This document shows, one piece after another, positions 36,044 through 44,490 of a stretch of DNA of 64,000 bases. The first letter of the stretch is position 1, and the number at the start of each line of letters is the position of its first letter. The notes below the pieces were generated by a model. It was not told the DNA's origin and searched no databases. It saw only the letters and a list, made by a program, of their open reading frames with translations. The DNA is from Roseateles sp. (GTDB lineage: Bacteria > Pseudomonadota > Gammaproteobacteria > Burkholderiales > Burkholderiaceae_C): positions 62,001-126,000 of the forward strand of contig JAEUPJ010000041.1 of the NCBI GenBank assembly GCA_016790285.1. Direction: 5' to 3'. A program made the position numbers and the translations under genes.

Positions 36044-38100
36044 GGGGCGGCTGGCGGGCGCTTGTGGTCTGCGCCTTCGGGTGGCTGGCGGCTGTGGCCG
36101 GGGCGCGCGAGGTCACGCCGCTGGACGACGGCTGGCGCTTCCTGCGGGCCGATGCGCCGGGCGCGTCGGCCACGGCGTTCGACGACAGCGGCTGGGCGCG
36201 CGTGCAGCTGCCGCACACCTGGAACGGCGTGGACGGCGAGGCGGGGGGCGACTACCACCGGGGTGCTGGCTGGTACCGCCGCGAACTGCGGCTGCCCGCG
36301 GCGCCCGCCGGGCTGCGCCACGTGCTGCAGTTCGACGGTGCGGCACTGCGCGCCGAGGTGTGGGTCAACGGCCAGCGCGCCGGCCACCACGACGGTGGCT
36401 ACGCGGCGTTTCGCGTCGACATCACGCCCTGGCTGGTGGCGGGCCGCAACCAGATTGCCGTGCGTGTGGACAACGCGACCGCGCCGCACGTGGCGCCGCT
36501 CGGCGGCGACTTCACCGTCTTCGGCGGCCTCTACCGCGGGGTGCAGCTCATCACCGTGGCGCCGGCCCACCTCGACCTGCTGGACGACGGCGGACCGGGG
36601 GTGTACGTGACGCCGGGTGCGGTGAGTGCCGAGCGGGCCGAGCTGACGGTGAGCGCCCGCCTGCGCAACGACGGCGGGCAGCCGCGCCGGCTGCGCCTGC
36701 GGCTCACGCTGCGCGATGCCGACGGCCGCCAGGTGGCGTCTGCCGAGCAGCAGGTGCAGGCCGAAGCACAGGCCACGGTCGTGGCCCGGCAGCCCTGGAC
36801 CCTGCCGCACCCGCGGCTGTGGAACGGCCCCGCCGACCCGCATCGCTACACGCTGACCACCGAAGTGCTGGACGGTGGCGCCGTGCAGGACGCGCTCACG
36901 CTGCCCGTCGGGCTGCGCAGCGTGGGCATCGACCCGCAGCGCGGCCTGCTGCTCAACGGGCGGCCTCACGCGGTGCACGGTGTGAACCTCTTTCACAGCG
37001 GCCGCCCCGGCCAGGGGCTGGCGGTGACGAGCGCGCAGGTCGACGAGGATTTCGCCATCCTGCGCGAGCTCGGCGTGACGGGGCTGCGCTTCGTGCACTT
37101 CCAGCACCCGCAGCGCGCCTACGACAACGCCGACCGCGCCGGCCTGCTCGTCTGGACCGAGGTGCCGCTGAACGCCGCCATGACCGAGAGCGAGGACTTC
37201 CGCGCCAACCTCGACCAGCAGCTGCGCGAACTCATCAAGCAGAACCACCACCACCCGTCGGTCTTCATTTGGGGCCTGGGCAACGAGGTCTACCGCGCCG
37301 ACGACGCCGTCGTGCAGCAGCTCGCGCGGCTGCACCGCCTGGCCCGTGAGCTCGACCCCACGCGGGCGACCAGCTACGCCCACTGCTGCGCCGCGGACGA
37401 CCACGCCATGGCGCGCCAGTCCGACGTCATCGGCTTCAACCGCTACTTCGGCTGGTACGACGGCGCCTTCACCGACCTGGGCCCCTGGGCCGACCGTGTG
37501 CATGCCGGCCAGCCCGACCGGGCCCTGGCCCTGGCCGAGTACGGCGCAGGTGCCAGCGTGCTGCATCAGCAGGACCCGCCCACGCGCCCGCAGCCGGCCG
37601 GGCGCTTCCACCCCGAGCAGTACCAGGCGCTGTTCCACGAAGCCTACTGGCCGCAGATCGCGGCGCGGCCCTGGCTCTGGGGCGCCTTCGTTTGGGTGGC
37701 GTTCGACCTCGCGTCCGCCGGTCGCAACGAGGGTGACCGCCCGGGCATCAACGACAAGGGTCTGGTCACCTACGACCGTGCCACCCGCAAGGAGGCCTTC
37801 CTGTACTACCAGGCCCAGTGGAACGACCCGCGGCGTGTGCCGGTGCTGCACATCGCCAACCGCCGGGCCTCGCCGCGCGCGGCCGGCCCGGCCGAGGTCA
37901 AGGTCTACACCAACGCCCGGCGCGTGACGCTGCAACTCAACGGCGCCGCGCTGCCGGCCGCCGCCGTGCAGGGCGGCGTGGCGCGCTGGCCCGGCGTCGT
38001 GCTGCAGCCCGGCCGAAACCATCTCACCGCACGGGGCGACACCGGCGCCACCGATCAGATCACCTGGGTGGCCGTGCCACCTTCGACCCGTTCACCATGA
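36040..38100 (+). CDS. GH2 family beta-galactosidase/beta-glycosidase, exported (copy 2)
   Basis: A 686-residue enzyme with a signal peptide (VVCAFGWLAAVAGA) and the core three GH2 domains: jelly-roll (GAGWYRRELRLP, AEVWVNGQRAGHHDGGYAAF), Ig-like and barrel. Acid/base Glu in IWGLGNEVYRAD; nucleophile Glu in LALAEYGAGAS. It lacks the extra C-terminal modules of copy 1. Start and stop both overlap neighbours by 4 nt (ATGA at 36040-36043 and 38097-38100), so it is translationally linked to copy 1 and to the GH9 enzyme. It may act on galactosyl or other beta-linked side groups. Confidence 0.86.
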   Translation: MRGGWRALVVCAFGWLAAVAGAREVTPLDDGWRFLRADAPGASATAFDDSGWARVQLPHTWNGVDGEAGGDYHRGAGWYRRELRLPAAPAGLRHVLQFDGAALRAEVWVNGQRAGHHDGGYAAFRVDITPWLVAGRNQIAVRVDNATAPHVAPLGGDFTVFGGLYRGVQLITVAPAHLDLLDDGGPGVYVTPGAVSAERAELTVSARLRNDGGQPRRLRLRLTLRDADGRQVASAEQQVQAEAQATVVARQPWTLPHPRLWNGPADPHRYTLTTEVLDGGAVQDALTLPVGLRSVGIDPQRGLLLNGRPHAVHGVNLFHSGRPGQGLAVTSAQVDEDFAILRELGVTGLRFVHFQHPQRAYDNADRAGLLVWTEVPLNAAMTESEDFRANLDQQLRELIKQNHHHPSVFIWGLGNEVYRADDAVVQQLARLHRLARELDPTRATSYAHCCAADDHAMARQSDVIGFNRYFGWYDGAFTDLGPWADRVHAGQPDRALALAEYGAGASVLHQQDPPTRPQPAGRFHPEQYQALFHEAYWPQIAARPWLWGAFVWVAFDLASAGRNEGDRPGINDKGLVTYDRATRKEAFLYYQAQWNDPRRVPVLHIANRRASPRAAGPAEVKVYTNARRVTLQLNGAALPAAAVQGGVARWPGVVLQPGRNHLTARGDTGATDQITWVAVPPSTRSP

Positions 38101-39809
38101 ATCCACACGCCAAGTTCCCCCGCAGCCTGCTGGCTGCCCTGCTGGTCACCGCCGGCCTCGCCCAGGCCGCAGGCATCGAGGTCAACCAGGTCGGCTACCT
38201 GCCCGGCGCGGCCAAATGGGCGGCCGTGCCGGCGGTCGACGCCCAGGCCTTTTCGGTGGTGCGCGTCGGCACCGACCGTGTCGTGTTTCGCGGCCGCCTC
38301 GGGCCGGCGCAGCGCTGGGAGACCTCCGGAGAGCGCGTGCGGCTGGCCGACCTGTCGGCGCTGAAGCTGCCTGGGGACTACGAGGTCGTCGTCAGCGGCC
38401 TGCCACGCTCGCCGCGCCTGCGCATCGCGCCTGACGCCTATGCCGAGCTGACCGCCGCGGCGCTCAAGGCCTTCTACTTCAACCGCGCCAGCGCGCCGCT
38501 GTTGCCCGAGCACGCCGGCCGCTGGGCGCGCCCGGCCGGGCATGCCGACGACCACGTGCTCGTGCACGCATCCGCCGCCAGTCCCGGGCGGCCAGAGGGC
38601 ACCGTCATCCGCGCGCCCAAGGGCTGGTACGACGCGGGCGACTACAACAAGTACGTCGTCAACTCCGGCATCACCGTCTACACGCTGCTGGCCGCGTGGG
38701 AGCATTTCCCCGAGGTGTTCAAGGCGCAGCGGCTGAACATCCCCGAGAGCGGCAACGACCTGCCCGATGTGCTCGACGAGGTGCTGTGGAACCTCGAGTG
38801 GATGCTGGACATGCAGGACCCGGCCGACGGCGGGGTCTATCACAAGCTCACCAACAAGGGCTTCGACGGCGTGGTGATGCCCGCCGACGCCCGAGGTGAA
38901 CGCTACGTGGTGCAGAAGTCCACGGCCGCCGCGCTGGACTTCGCCGCGTCGATGGCGCACGCCAGCCGCATCTTTGCGGCCTTCGAGGCGCAGCGGCCGG
39001 GTTTGTCTGCCCGCATGCTCGCTGCCGCGCGCCGGGCTTGGGACTGGGCGCAGGCCCACCCGCGCGAGTTCTACCGCCAGCCCGCCGACATCCGCACCGG
39101 CGGCTACGAGGACGACCAGCTCGCCGACGAGTTCGCGTGGGCCGGTGTGGAGCTGTGGGTCAGCACCGGCGAAGCGCGCTACCGGCCTGACCTGGCGCAG
39201 CTGGCGATCGGCGTGCCCGGCTGGGGTGATGTGAAGGGCCTGGCCTGGGTAACCCTAGGCCAACATCTGCGGGAAGTCGGGGAGAATGACAACGCTGTCG
39301 TCAAAGCCCGATTCATGACCTTCGCGCAAGAACAAACCGCCCTGTGGCAGGCCTCGGCCTGGCGCGCCGGCGCGCGCGGCGAAGACTACGTCTGGGGCAG
39401 CAACGCCGCGCTGCTCAACCGCGCGCTGATGCTCATCCAGGCCTACCGCCTGGCGCCCCGGCCCGACGTGCTTGCCGCCGCGCAAGGCCTGTTTGACCTG
39501 GTGCTGGGCCGCAACCCGCTGGGCCAGTCCATGGTGACGGGCTTCGGCAGCCGCCCGCCGATGCACCCGCACCACCGGCCCTCCGAGGCCGACGGCGTGG
39601 TGGACCCGGTGCCGGGCTTTCTCGTCGGCGGGCCCAACCCGGGCCAGCAAGACGCCAAGGGCTGCCCCGTGCCTTACGCGGCCAAGGCGCCGGCGCTGTC
39701 CTACCTTGACCACTTCTGCAGCTACGCGAGCAACGAGGTGGCCATCAACTGGAACGCGCCCCTCGTGTACGTGTCGGCAGCGCTGCAGGCGCTGACCCCC
39801 AAGAAATAG
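38097..39809 (+). CDS. GH9 family cellulase (endoglucanase or exo-acting), exported
   Basis: A 570-residue enzyme with signal MNPHAKFPRSLLAALLVTAG. An N-terminal Ig-like domain (IEVNQVGYLPGAAKWAAV, typical of the CelD_N type) precedes the (alpha/alpha)6 barrel. Catalytic Asp pair in GWYDAGDYNKYVVNSG, substrate His/Arg in MHPHHRPS and the proton-donor Glu in YASNEVAINWNAPLVYV. It has no carbohydrate-binding module, so it may act on soluble glucans or oligosaccharides. It overlaps the GH2 gene by ATGA and ends 11 bp before the MFS transporter. Confidence 0.92.
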   Translation: MNPHAKFPRSLLAALLVTAGLAQAAGIEVNQVGYLPGAAKWAAVPAVDAQAFSVVRVGTDRVVFRGRLGPAQRWETSGERVRLADLSALKLPGDYEVVVSGLPRSPRLRIAPDAYAELTAAALKAFYFNRASAPLLPEHAGRWARPAGHADDHVLVHASAASPGRPEGTVIRAPKGWYDAGDYNKYVVNSGITVYTLLAAWEHFPEVFKAQRLNIPESGNDLPDVLDEVLWNLEWMLDMQDPADGGVYHKLTNKGFDGVVMPADARGERYVVQKSTAAALDFAASMAHASRIFAAFEAQRPGLSARMLAAARRAWDWAQAHPREFYRQPADIRTGGYEDDQLADEFAWAGVELWVSTGEARYRPDLAQLAIGVPGWGDVKGLAWVTLGQHLREVGENDNAVVKARFMTFAQEQTALWQASAWRAGARGEDYVWGSNAALLNRALMLIQAYRLAPRPDVLAAAQGLFDLVLGRNPLGQSMVTGFGSRPPMHPHHRPSEADGVVDPVPGFLVGGPNPGQQDAKGCPVPYAAKAPALSYLDHFCSYASNEVAINWNAPLVYVSAALQALTPKK

Positions 39810-39820
39810 ATGGAGACCCC

Positions 39821-41137
39821 ATGACCACGCCCTACCGCCACCCGCTCGTCTGGGTGCCTTCCCTGTACCTGGCCATGGGCCTGCCCAACGTGATGGTGGG
39901 GGTGGTCGCGGCCATCATCTACAAGAACCTCGGCGTGGCCAACGAGGACATCGCGCTCTACACCTCGCAGATGTACCTGCCCTGGGTGCTCAAGCCGCTG
40001 TGGGCGCCGCTGCTGGAGGCCTACCGCAGCAAGCGCTTCTGGGTCATCAGCATGGAGTTCACGATGGCCGCCGCGCTCGGCCTGGTGGCGCTGTGCCTGC
40101 CGCTGGAGGGGTTCTTCAAGCTGTCGCTCGCGTTCTTCTGGATCGTGGGTTTTGCGTCGGCCACGCAGGACACCTGCGCCGACGGCGTCTTCATGACCAC
40201 CGTCAGCAAGACCGACCAGGCGCGCTACGCCGGCCTGCAGGGCATGTGCTGGAACATGGGCGCCGTCATCGCCTCGGGCCTGCTCGTGTCGCTCACGGGC
40301 TACCTGCACAACCACATGGGCCTGAACTGGGTGCAGTGCTGGGTCATCGTCGTGTCGCTCGCGGCGGGCGCGATGGCCCTCTTCGGCGTGTACCACCTGC
40401 GCGTGCTGCCGCCGGGCGCACCGTCGACGCTGCAGGGCCAGGGCCTCGCGGTGGGCCTGCGCGCCACGGCCGAAGCCTGGGTCACGCTGTTCCAGAAGCC
40501 GCAGATCTGGATGATGCTGGCCGTCATCTTCTTCTACCGCTTCGGCGAAGGCTTCATCGAGAAGTTCGGCCCGCTGTTCCTGCTGGATGCGCGCGAGGCC
40601 GGGGGCCTGGGCCTGGACAACGAGGCGCTGGGCCACATCAACGGCACGGTCGGCACGCTGACCTTCATCGCGGGCGCCTTCCTGGGTGGCTTCCTGGTGG
40701 CCCGGCGGACGCTGCCGCGCAGCTTCTTCACGCTCGCCCTGGTGCTCAACATCCCGCACCTGACCTACTTCTACCTCGCGCAGGCGATGCCAACGGACAC
40801 GACCACCATCGCCGTCATCGTCGCCATCGAGAAGTTCGGGTTCGGCATGGGCTCGGTCGGCCACATGCTGTACATGATGCAGCAGATCGCCCCGGGCCCT
40901 TTTCGCATGGCGCACTACGCCATGGCCACCGGCGTCATGGCCCTCACCAAGTGGGGCACGGGTACCGTCAGCGGCTTGCTGTGGAATGCCGTCGACCACC
41001 ACTACCTGGGCTTCTTCGGCTGGGTGCTGGTGTTCTCCGTCCCGCCGGTCATCCTCGCGTGGCTCGCCCCCTTCCCGCACGACCACGCGGAGGCGCCCGA
41101 GCACCACGGCGAGGCTGCGGTCGTCGGGGGGCACTGA
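39821..41137 (+). CDS. MFS transporter, AmpG-like
   Basis: A 438-residue inner-membrane protein with about 12 helices. It resembles the AmpG branch of MFS carriers, whose classical member imports GlcNAc-anhydroMurNAc disaccharides (EDIALYTSQMYLPWVLKPLW near the N-terminus; AFFWIVGFASATQDTCADGV). In this context the carried substrate is more probably an oligosaccharide released by GH9/GH2; that is an inference. A TGGAGA site precedes the start. Its stop shares one base with the start of the deacetylase gene (TGATG). Confidence 0.82.
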   Translation: MTTPYRHPLVWVPSLYLAMGLPNVMVGVVAAIIYKNLGVANEDIALYTSQMYLPWVLKPLWAPLLEAYRSKRFWVISMEFTMAAALGLVALCLPLEGFFKLSLAFFWIVGFASATQDTCADGVFMTTVSKTDQARYAGLQGMCWNMGAVIASGLLVSLTGYLHNHMGLNWVQCWVIVVSLAAGAMALFGVYHLRVLPPGAPSTLQGQGLAVGLRATAEAWVTLFQKPQIWMMLAVIFFYRFGEGFIEKFGPLFLLDAREAGGLGLDNEALGHINGTVGTLTFIAGAFLGGFLVARRTLPRSFFTLALVLNIPHLTYFYLAQAMPTDTTTIAVIVAIEKFGFGMGSVGHMLYMMQQIAPGPFRMAHYAMATGVMALTKWGTGTVSGLLWNAVDHHYLGFFGWVLVFSVPPVILAWLAPFPHDHAEAPEHHGEAAVVGGH

Positions 41138-41859
41138 TGCGCCTGCTGACGAGCCTGGCCCTGGCCATGACGACGCTGACTGCCGCCGCCGCCTCCTGCC
41201 CGCCGGATGCGCTCGGCACCTCCCGCACCTTGACGCTGCCGCGCGCAGCCGGCGCCTGGGGTACCGCCCAGCATGCACCGTTGCCGGGCCTGGCGCCCAA
41301 GGAGGTGGTCCTCACCTTCGACGACGGCCCGCGGCCCGAATCCACGCCGCTGGTGCTCAAGGCCCTGGCCGACCAGTGCGTGCAGGCCACCTTCTTCATG
41401 AACGGCGAGCCCATGGCCCGCCACCCCGAGCTCGCCCGCCAGGTGCGCGACGCCGGCCACAGCGTGGGCATGCACGGCTTTCGGCACGACAACTTCGCCC
41501 AACTGCCCGCCGAAGACCAGGGCCGCGACCTCAAGGCCATGATCGCGACCTACACCGACGTGCTCGGCGAGGCGCCACCGGCCTACCGATTCCCCTTCCT
41601 CGCTGAGTCACCGGTGCTGATGAAGGCGCTGGACAAGCTCGGCATCGCCGTCATGTCGGTCGACGCCGGCGCCGAAGACTGGCTGCCCGACCAGACGCCG
41701 CAGATGCTGGCCGACAAGCTCCTGAGCCAACTCGCCAAGCCGGGCGGCGGCCTCATCCTGCTGCACGACGCGCAGGACCAGACGGCCCGCGCGCTGCCGC
41801 ATCTGCTGCAGGTGCTGAAGGCGGGTGGGTACCGCGTCGTGCACCTTCGCTGGCGGTAG
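41137..41859 (+). CDS. Polysaccharide deacetylase (CE4/NodB domain), exported
   Basis: A 240-residue protein with signal MRLLTSLALAMTTLTAAAAS. The NodB domain has motif 1 LTFDDGPRP (two Asp), motif 2 HSVGMHG (two metal His), motif 3 YRFPF and motif 5 LILLHD, so the metal site looks complete. CE4 enzymes remove acetyl groups from chitin, peptidoglycan or acetylated xylan. Here it closes the rightward polysaccharide unit, which argues for an acetylated plant glycan, but peptidoglycan cannot be excluded. Confidence 0.87.
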   Translation: MRLLTSLALAMTTLTAAAASCPPDALGTSRTLTLPRAAGAWGTAQHAPLPGLAPKEVVLTFDDGPRPESTPLVLKALADQCVQATFFMNGEPMARHPELARQVRDAGHSVGMHGFRHDNFAQLPAEDQGRDLKAMIATYTDVLGEAPPAYRFPFLAESPVLMKALDKLGIAVMSVDAGAEDWLPDQTPQMLADKLLSQLAKPGGGLILLHDAQDQTARALPHLLQVLKAGGYRVVHLRWR

Positions 41860-41899
41860 ATGCGGGGTAGCCGCCCTTGTGAACGAGCTCAAACTCATG

Positions 41900-41926
41900 C
41901 GAGAGCAGATCTGAAGCATGCTCTCG
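41900..41926 (+). other. Stem-loop downstream of the deacetylase gene
   Basis: CGAGAGCA and TGCTCTCG form a perfect 8-bp stem with an 11-nt loop, 41 bp after the end of the rightward unit. No T-run follows, so it is a weak candidate for the end of the transcript. The remaining bases to 42146 show nothing recognisable. Confidence 0.35.
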
Positions 41927-42146
41927 TGCTGCGGGCCGTCGACGGCGACCGCTTCTGCTCCACGGCACATGTCCTTTTGGGCGCCGGCGCGGGCCAGACA
42001 GCTGTTGAACCTGTTGGCCCGTTCGTCTGAGCCGCCACGCGGTCAACGCACGTGCAAATGACCGGCTGGCTGCGGTCGTGCCGACGGGCGTGGCACCATG
42101 CGCAGCCGCCCGGCATTCCCGGGCTTGTGACCTTGCCGGAGTGAGT

Positions 42147-44327
42147 GTGGGACAGAAGCTGTTTGCGTGGATGCTGGCCTTGGCGGCCGCAATGCCGCTG
42201 GCCAGGGCGGACACGGAGCCGAACTACCCGCCGTTGCTGAAGCCGGCGGCTCAGGAGGGCAAGGCGGCTCGCCTGGCCGCGGACGTGCTGTCGCGCTACC
42301 ACTACAAGGCGCTGCCACTCGATGACGCGTTGTCGAGCAAGGTTTTCGACCAGTACCTCAAGGCGCTTGATCCGGAAAAGCTCTATTTCCTTCAGTCGGA
42401 CATCGATAGCCTGTCGGTGGACCGTCACCGGCTTGACGATGCCATCCTGACCCAGGACCTGAGCGCGCCGTTCGCGATCTTCCACCTCTACCAGCGCCGG
42501 GCCGTGGACCGGCTGGCCTTCGCCAGGAGCCTGCTGCCCAAGGGCTTCGACTTCGAGCGCGACGAAACGCTGATGATCGACCGCAAGGACCAGCCCTGGC
42601 CGGCGAGCGAGGCCGAGTCCCTCGATCTTTGGCGCAAGCGCGTCAAGAACGACTGGCTGCGACTCAAGCTCGCGGGCCAGGGTGACGCGGCCATCCGGCG
42701 AGTGCTCGACAAGCGCTATGACAGCACGGCCAAGCGTCTGGGCAAGATCAACAGTGCGGACACCTTCCAGGCGTTCATGAATGCCTACACGACAGCGATC
42801 GAACCGCACACCAACTACCTCGGGCCGCGCGCGGCCGAGAACTTCGACATCGCGATGCGCTTGTCGCTGGTGGGCATTGGCGCTGTCCTGACCGACAACG
42901 ACGGCCACGTCACCATCCGGGAGCTGGTGGCGGGCGGACCGGCGATGGTGTCAGGGCGGCTCCAAGCAGGTGACCGGATCGTGGGCGTTGCGCAGGGCCC
43001 CTCCGGCCCGATGGAAGACGTGGTCGGCTGGCGCCTGGATGACGTGGTGGCCTTGATCCGCGGCACGGTAGGGTCGACGGTCCGGCTGGACATCCTGCCC
43101 GCGGACGGCGGGCCGGACGCGTCTCCCAAGACCATTGCCCTGGTCCGCGACACCATCAAGATGCAGGACAGCGCGGCCAAGGCCAAGGTCTACTCGGTGA
43201 CGACCGGCGAAGGCACGCGCCGGGTCGGCGTGATCACGCTGCCCTCGTTCTACGAGGACGTCGCTGCGCTCCAGAAGGGGGACAAGGACTACAGAAGCGC
43301 GGCGCGCGACGTGGCCAGGCTGTTGCAGGACCTCAAGGCCCAGAACATTGAAGGCGTGCTGCTGGACCTGCGCAACAACGGCGGCGGCTCACTGCGCGAG
43401 GCGGTGGAGCTGACGGGCCTGTTCCTGGGCAAGGTGCCGGTGGTGCAGACCCGCAATGCCAAGGGCGACATCAGTGTCGCGACCAGCAACGACGCCCGCG
43501 TGGTCTGGGGCGGGCCGCTGGGCGTGCTGATCAACCGCGCGTCGGCATCGGCATCGGAGATCTTCGCGGCCGCGGTCCAGGACTACGGGCGCGGCCTGGT
43601 CATCGGCGAGCCCAGCTTTGGCAAGGGCACGGTCCAGACCGTCGCCCGCCTTGACCAGATCGCCAGGAACACCGCGCCGGTGTTGGGCGACCTGAAGCTG
43701 ACGATTGCGCAGTTCTTCCGCGTGAACGGCGCGACGACGCAGCTGCATGGCGTGACACCCGACATCCGCGTCCCCGCGATGGGTGACGACGCGCCGTTCG
43801 GCGAGTCCAGCTTCGGCAATGCCTTGCCCTGGACCCGCATCCAGCCCGTCGACTACCAGGCCGTGGCGGACGTCAAGCCTCAGCTGCCCCGCCTGCTGGC
43901 GTGGCACGAGAGCCGCGTTCAGCACGACCGCGACTACCAGGATCTGGTGCAGGACCTGGCAAAGGCAGGGGAACGACGCAAGAGCAATGTGATATCGCTC
44001 AACGAAGCCGTTCGCCGCAAGGAGCGCGCCGCCCAGGAAAAACGCGTGGCCGCCCTGCTGGGAGATGCCGCAGCGAGCGCAGCGGCGGCTGCGGGCAGCA
44101 CGTTGGCAGACGACGGCCTGCAGTTCAACGAGCGCCAGCTTGCCCGGGACCTCGCCGCGCAAAAGGCCCGGGAGGCCGCCAACGATGCCATCCTGAATGA
44201 GGCGGTCCACATCCTGTCCGACAGTGTGGCGTTGAAGGAAGGCAAGTCACAAGGCACCGCGAGCGCTTCAGCGAGCCGCCCCGCGGTGATCAAGGCGCTG
44301 CTGCTGCCGAGCTCCGCCGACCAATAG
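42147..44327 (+). CDS. prc: Tail-specific carboxy-terminal processing protease (Prc/Tsp, S41 family)
   Basis: A 726-residue periplasmic protease with a signal peptide (GQKLFAWMLALAAAMPLARA). Order: N-terminal helical domain, PDZ domain (LVAGGPAMVSGRLQAGDRIV), S41 catalytic domain with the Ser/Lys dyad (ASASEIF and PSFGKGTVQ) and a C-terminal DUF3340-like domain with an alanine/arginine-rich helix. Prc degrades ssrA-tagged and misfolded proteins and trims lipoproteins and peptidoglycan hydrolases. The start is uncertain: GTG at 42147 has GGAG 5 nt before it, while GTGs at 42141 and 42078 are also in frame. It appears unrelated to the flanking catabolic clusters. Confidence 0.9.
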   Translation: MGQKLFAWMLALAAAMPLARADTEPNYPPLLKPAAQEGKAARLAADVLSRYHYKALPLDDALSSKVFDQYLKALDPEKLYFLQSDIDSLSVDRHRLDDAILTQDLSAPFAIFHLYQRRAVDRLAFARSLLPKGFDFERDETLMIDRKDQPWPASEAESLDLWRKRVKNDWLRLKLAGQGDAAIRRVLDKRYDSTAKRLGKINSADTFQAFMNAYTTAIEPHTNYLGPRAAENFDIAMRLSLVGIGAVLTDNDGHVTIRELVAGGPAMVSGRLQAGDRIVGVAQGPSGPMEDVVGWRLDDVVALIRGTVGSTVRLDILPADGGPDASPKTIALVRDTIKMQDSAAKAKVYSVTTGEGTRRVGVITLPSFYEDVAALQKGDKDYRSAARDVARLLQDLKAQNIEGVLLDLRNNGGGSLREAVELTGLFLGKVPVVQTRNAKGDISVATSNDARVVWGGPLGVLINRASASASEIFAAAVQDYGRGLVIGEPSFGKGTVQTVARLDQIARNTAPVLGDLKLTIAQFFRVNGATTQLHGVTPDIRVPAMGDDAPFGESSFGNALPWTRIQPVDYQAVADVKPQLPRLLAWHESRVQHDRDYQDLVQDLAKAGERRKSNVISLNEAVRRKERAAQEKRVAALLGDAAASAAAAAGSTLADDGLQFNERQLARDLAAQKAREAANDAILNEAVHILSDSVALKEGKSQGTASASASRPAVIKALLLPSSADQ

Positions 44328-44440
44328 ATCATCGCCAAAGGGGGCGGGCATGCGGCGCCGGTGGCGCCGGGCCGCTCGCGCCACTGCTTTCCTCGCCTGA
44401 ACTGCGGGTTTCCCTGGCCCCATGGGGCTCAGCCAAATTC

Positions 44441-44469
44441 TTGACGTTTGAACTATTGATTTCTAAAGT
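44441..44469 (+). promoter_or_regulatory. Sigma-70-type promoter of the aminobenzoyl-CoA operon
   Basis: TTGACG (44441-44446) and TAAAGT (44464-44469) are separated by 17 bp, giving a short leader of roughly 15 nt before the ATG at 44491. The region is strikingly AT-rich against its surroundings. TTGA is repeated three times within 19 bp, a possible contact pattern for the MarR-type regulator encoded in the operon. Confidence 0.6.
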
Positions 44470-44490
44470 GGTGCGCAGCGAGGTCAATCC

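Noticed and set aside
39821-41137. AmpG muropeptide permease linked to beta-lactamase induction
   Set aside because: No ampC, ampR or ampD genes are nearby; the gene sits in a GH2-GH9-CE4 chain, so an oligosaccharide carrier is more likely.
41860-42146. A small gene or intrinsic terminator after the deacetylase
   Set aside because: Only one stem-loop without a T-tract was found and no open frame with a ribosome site; listed only as a weak stem-loop.
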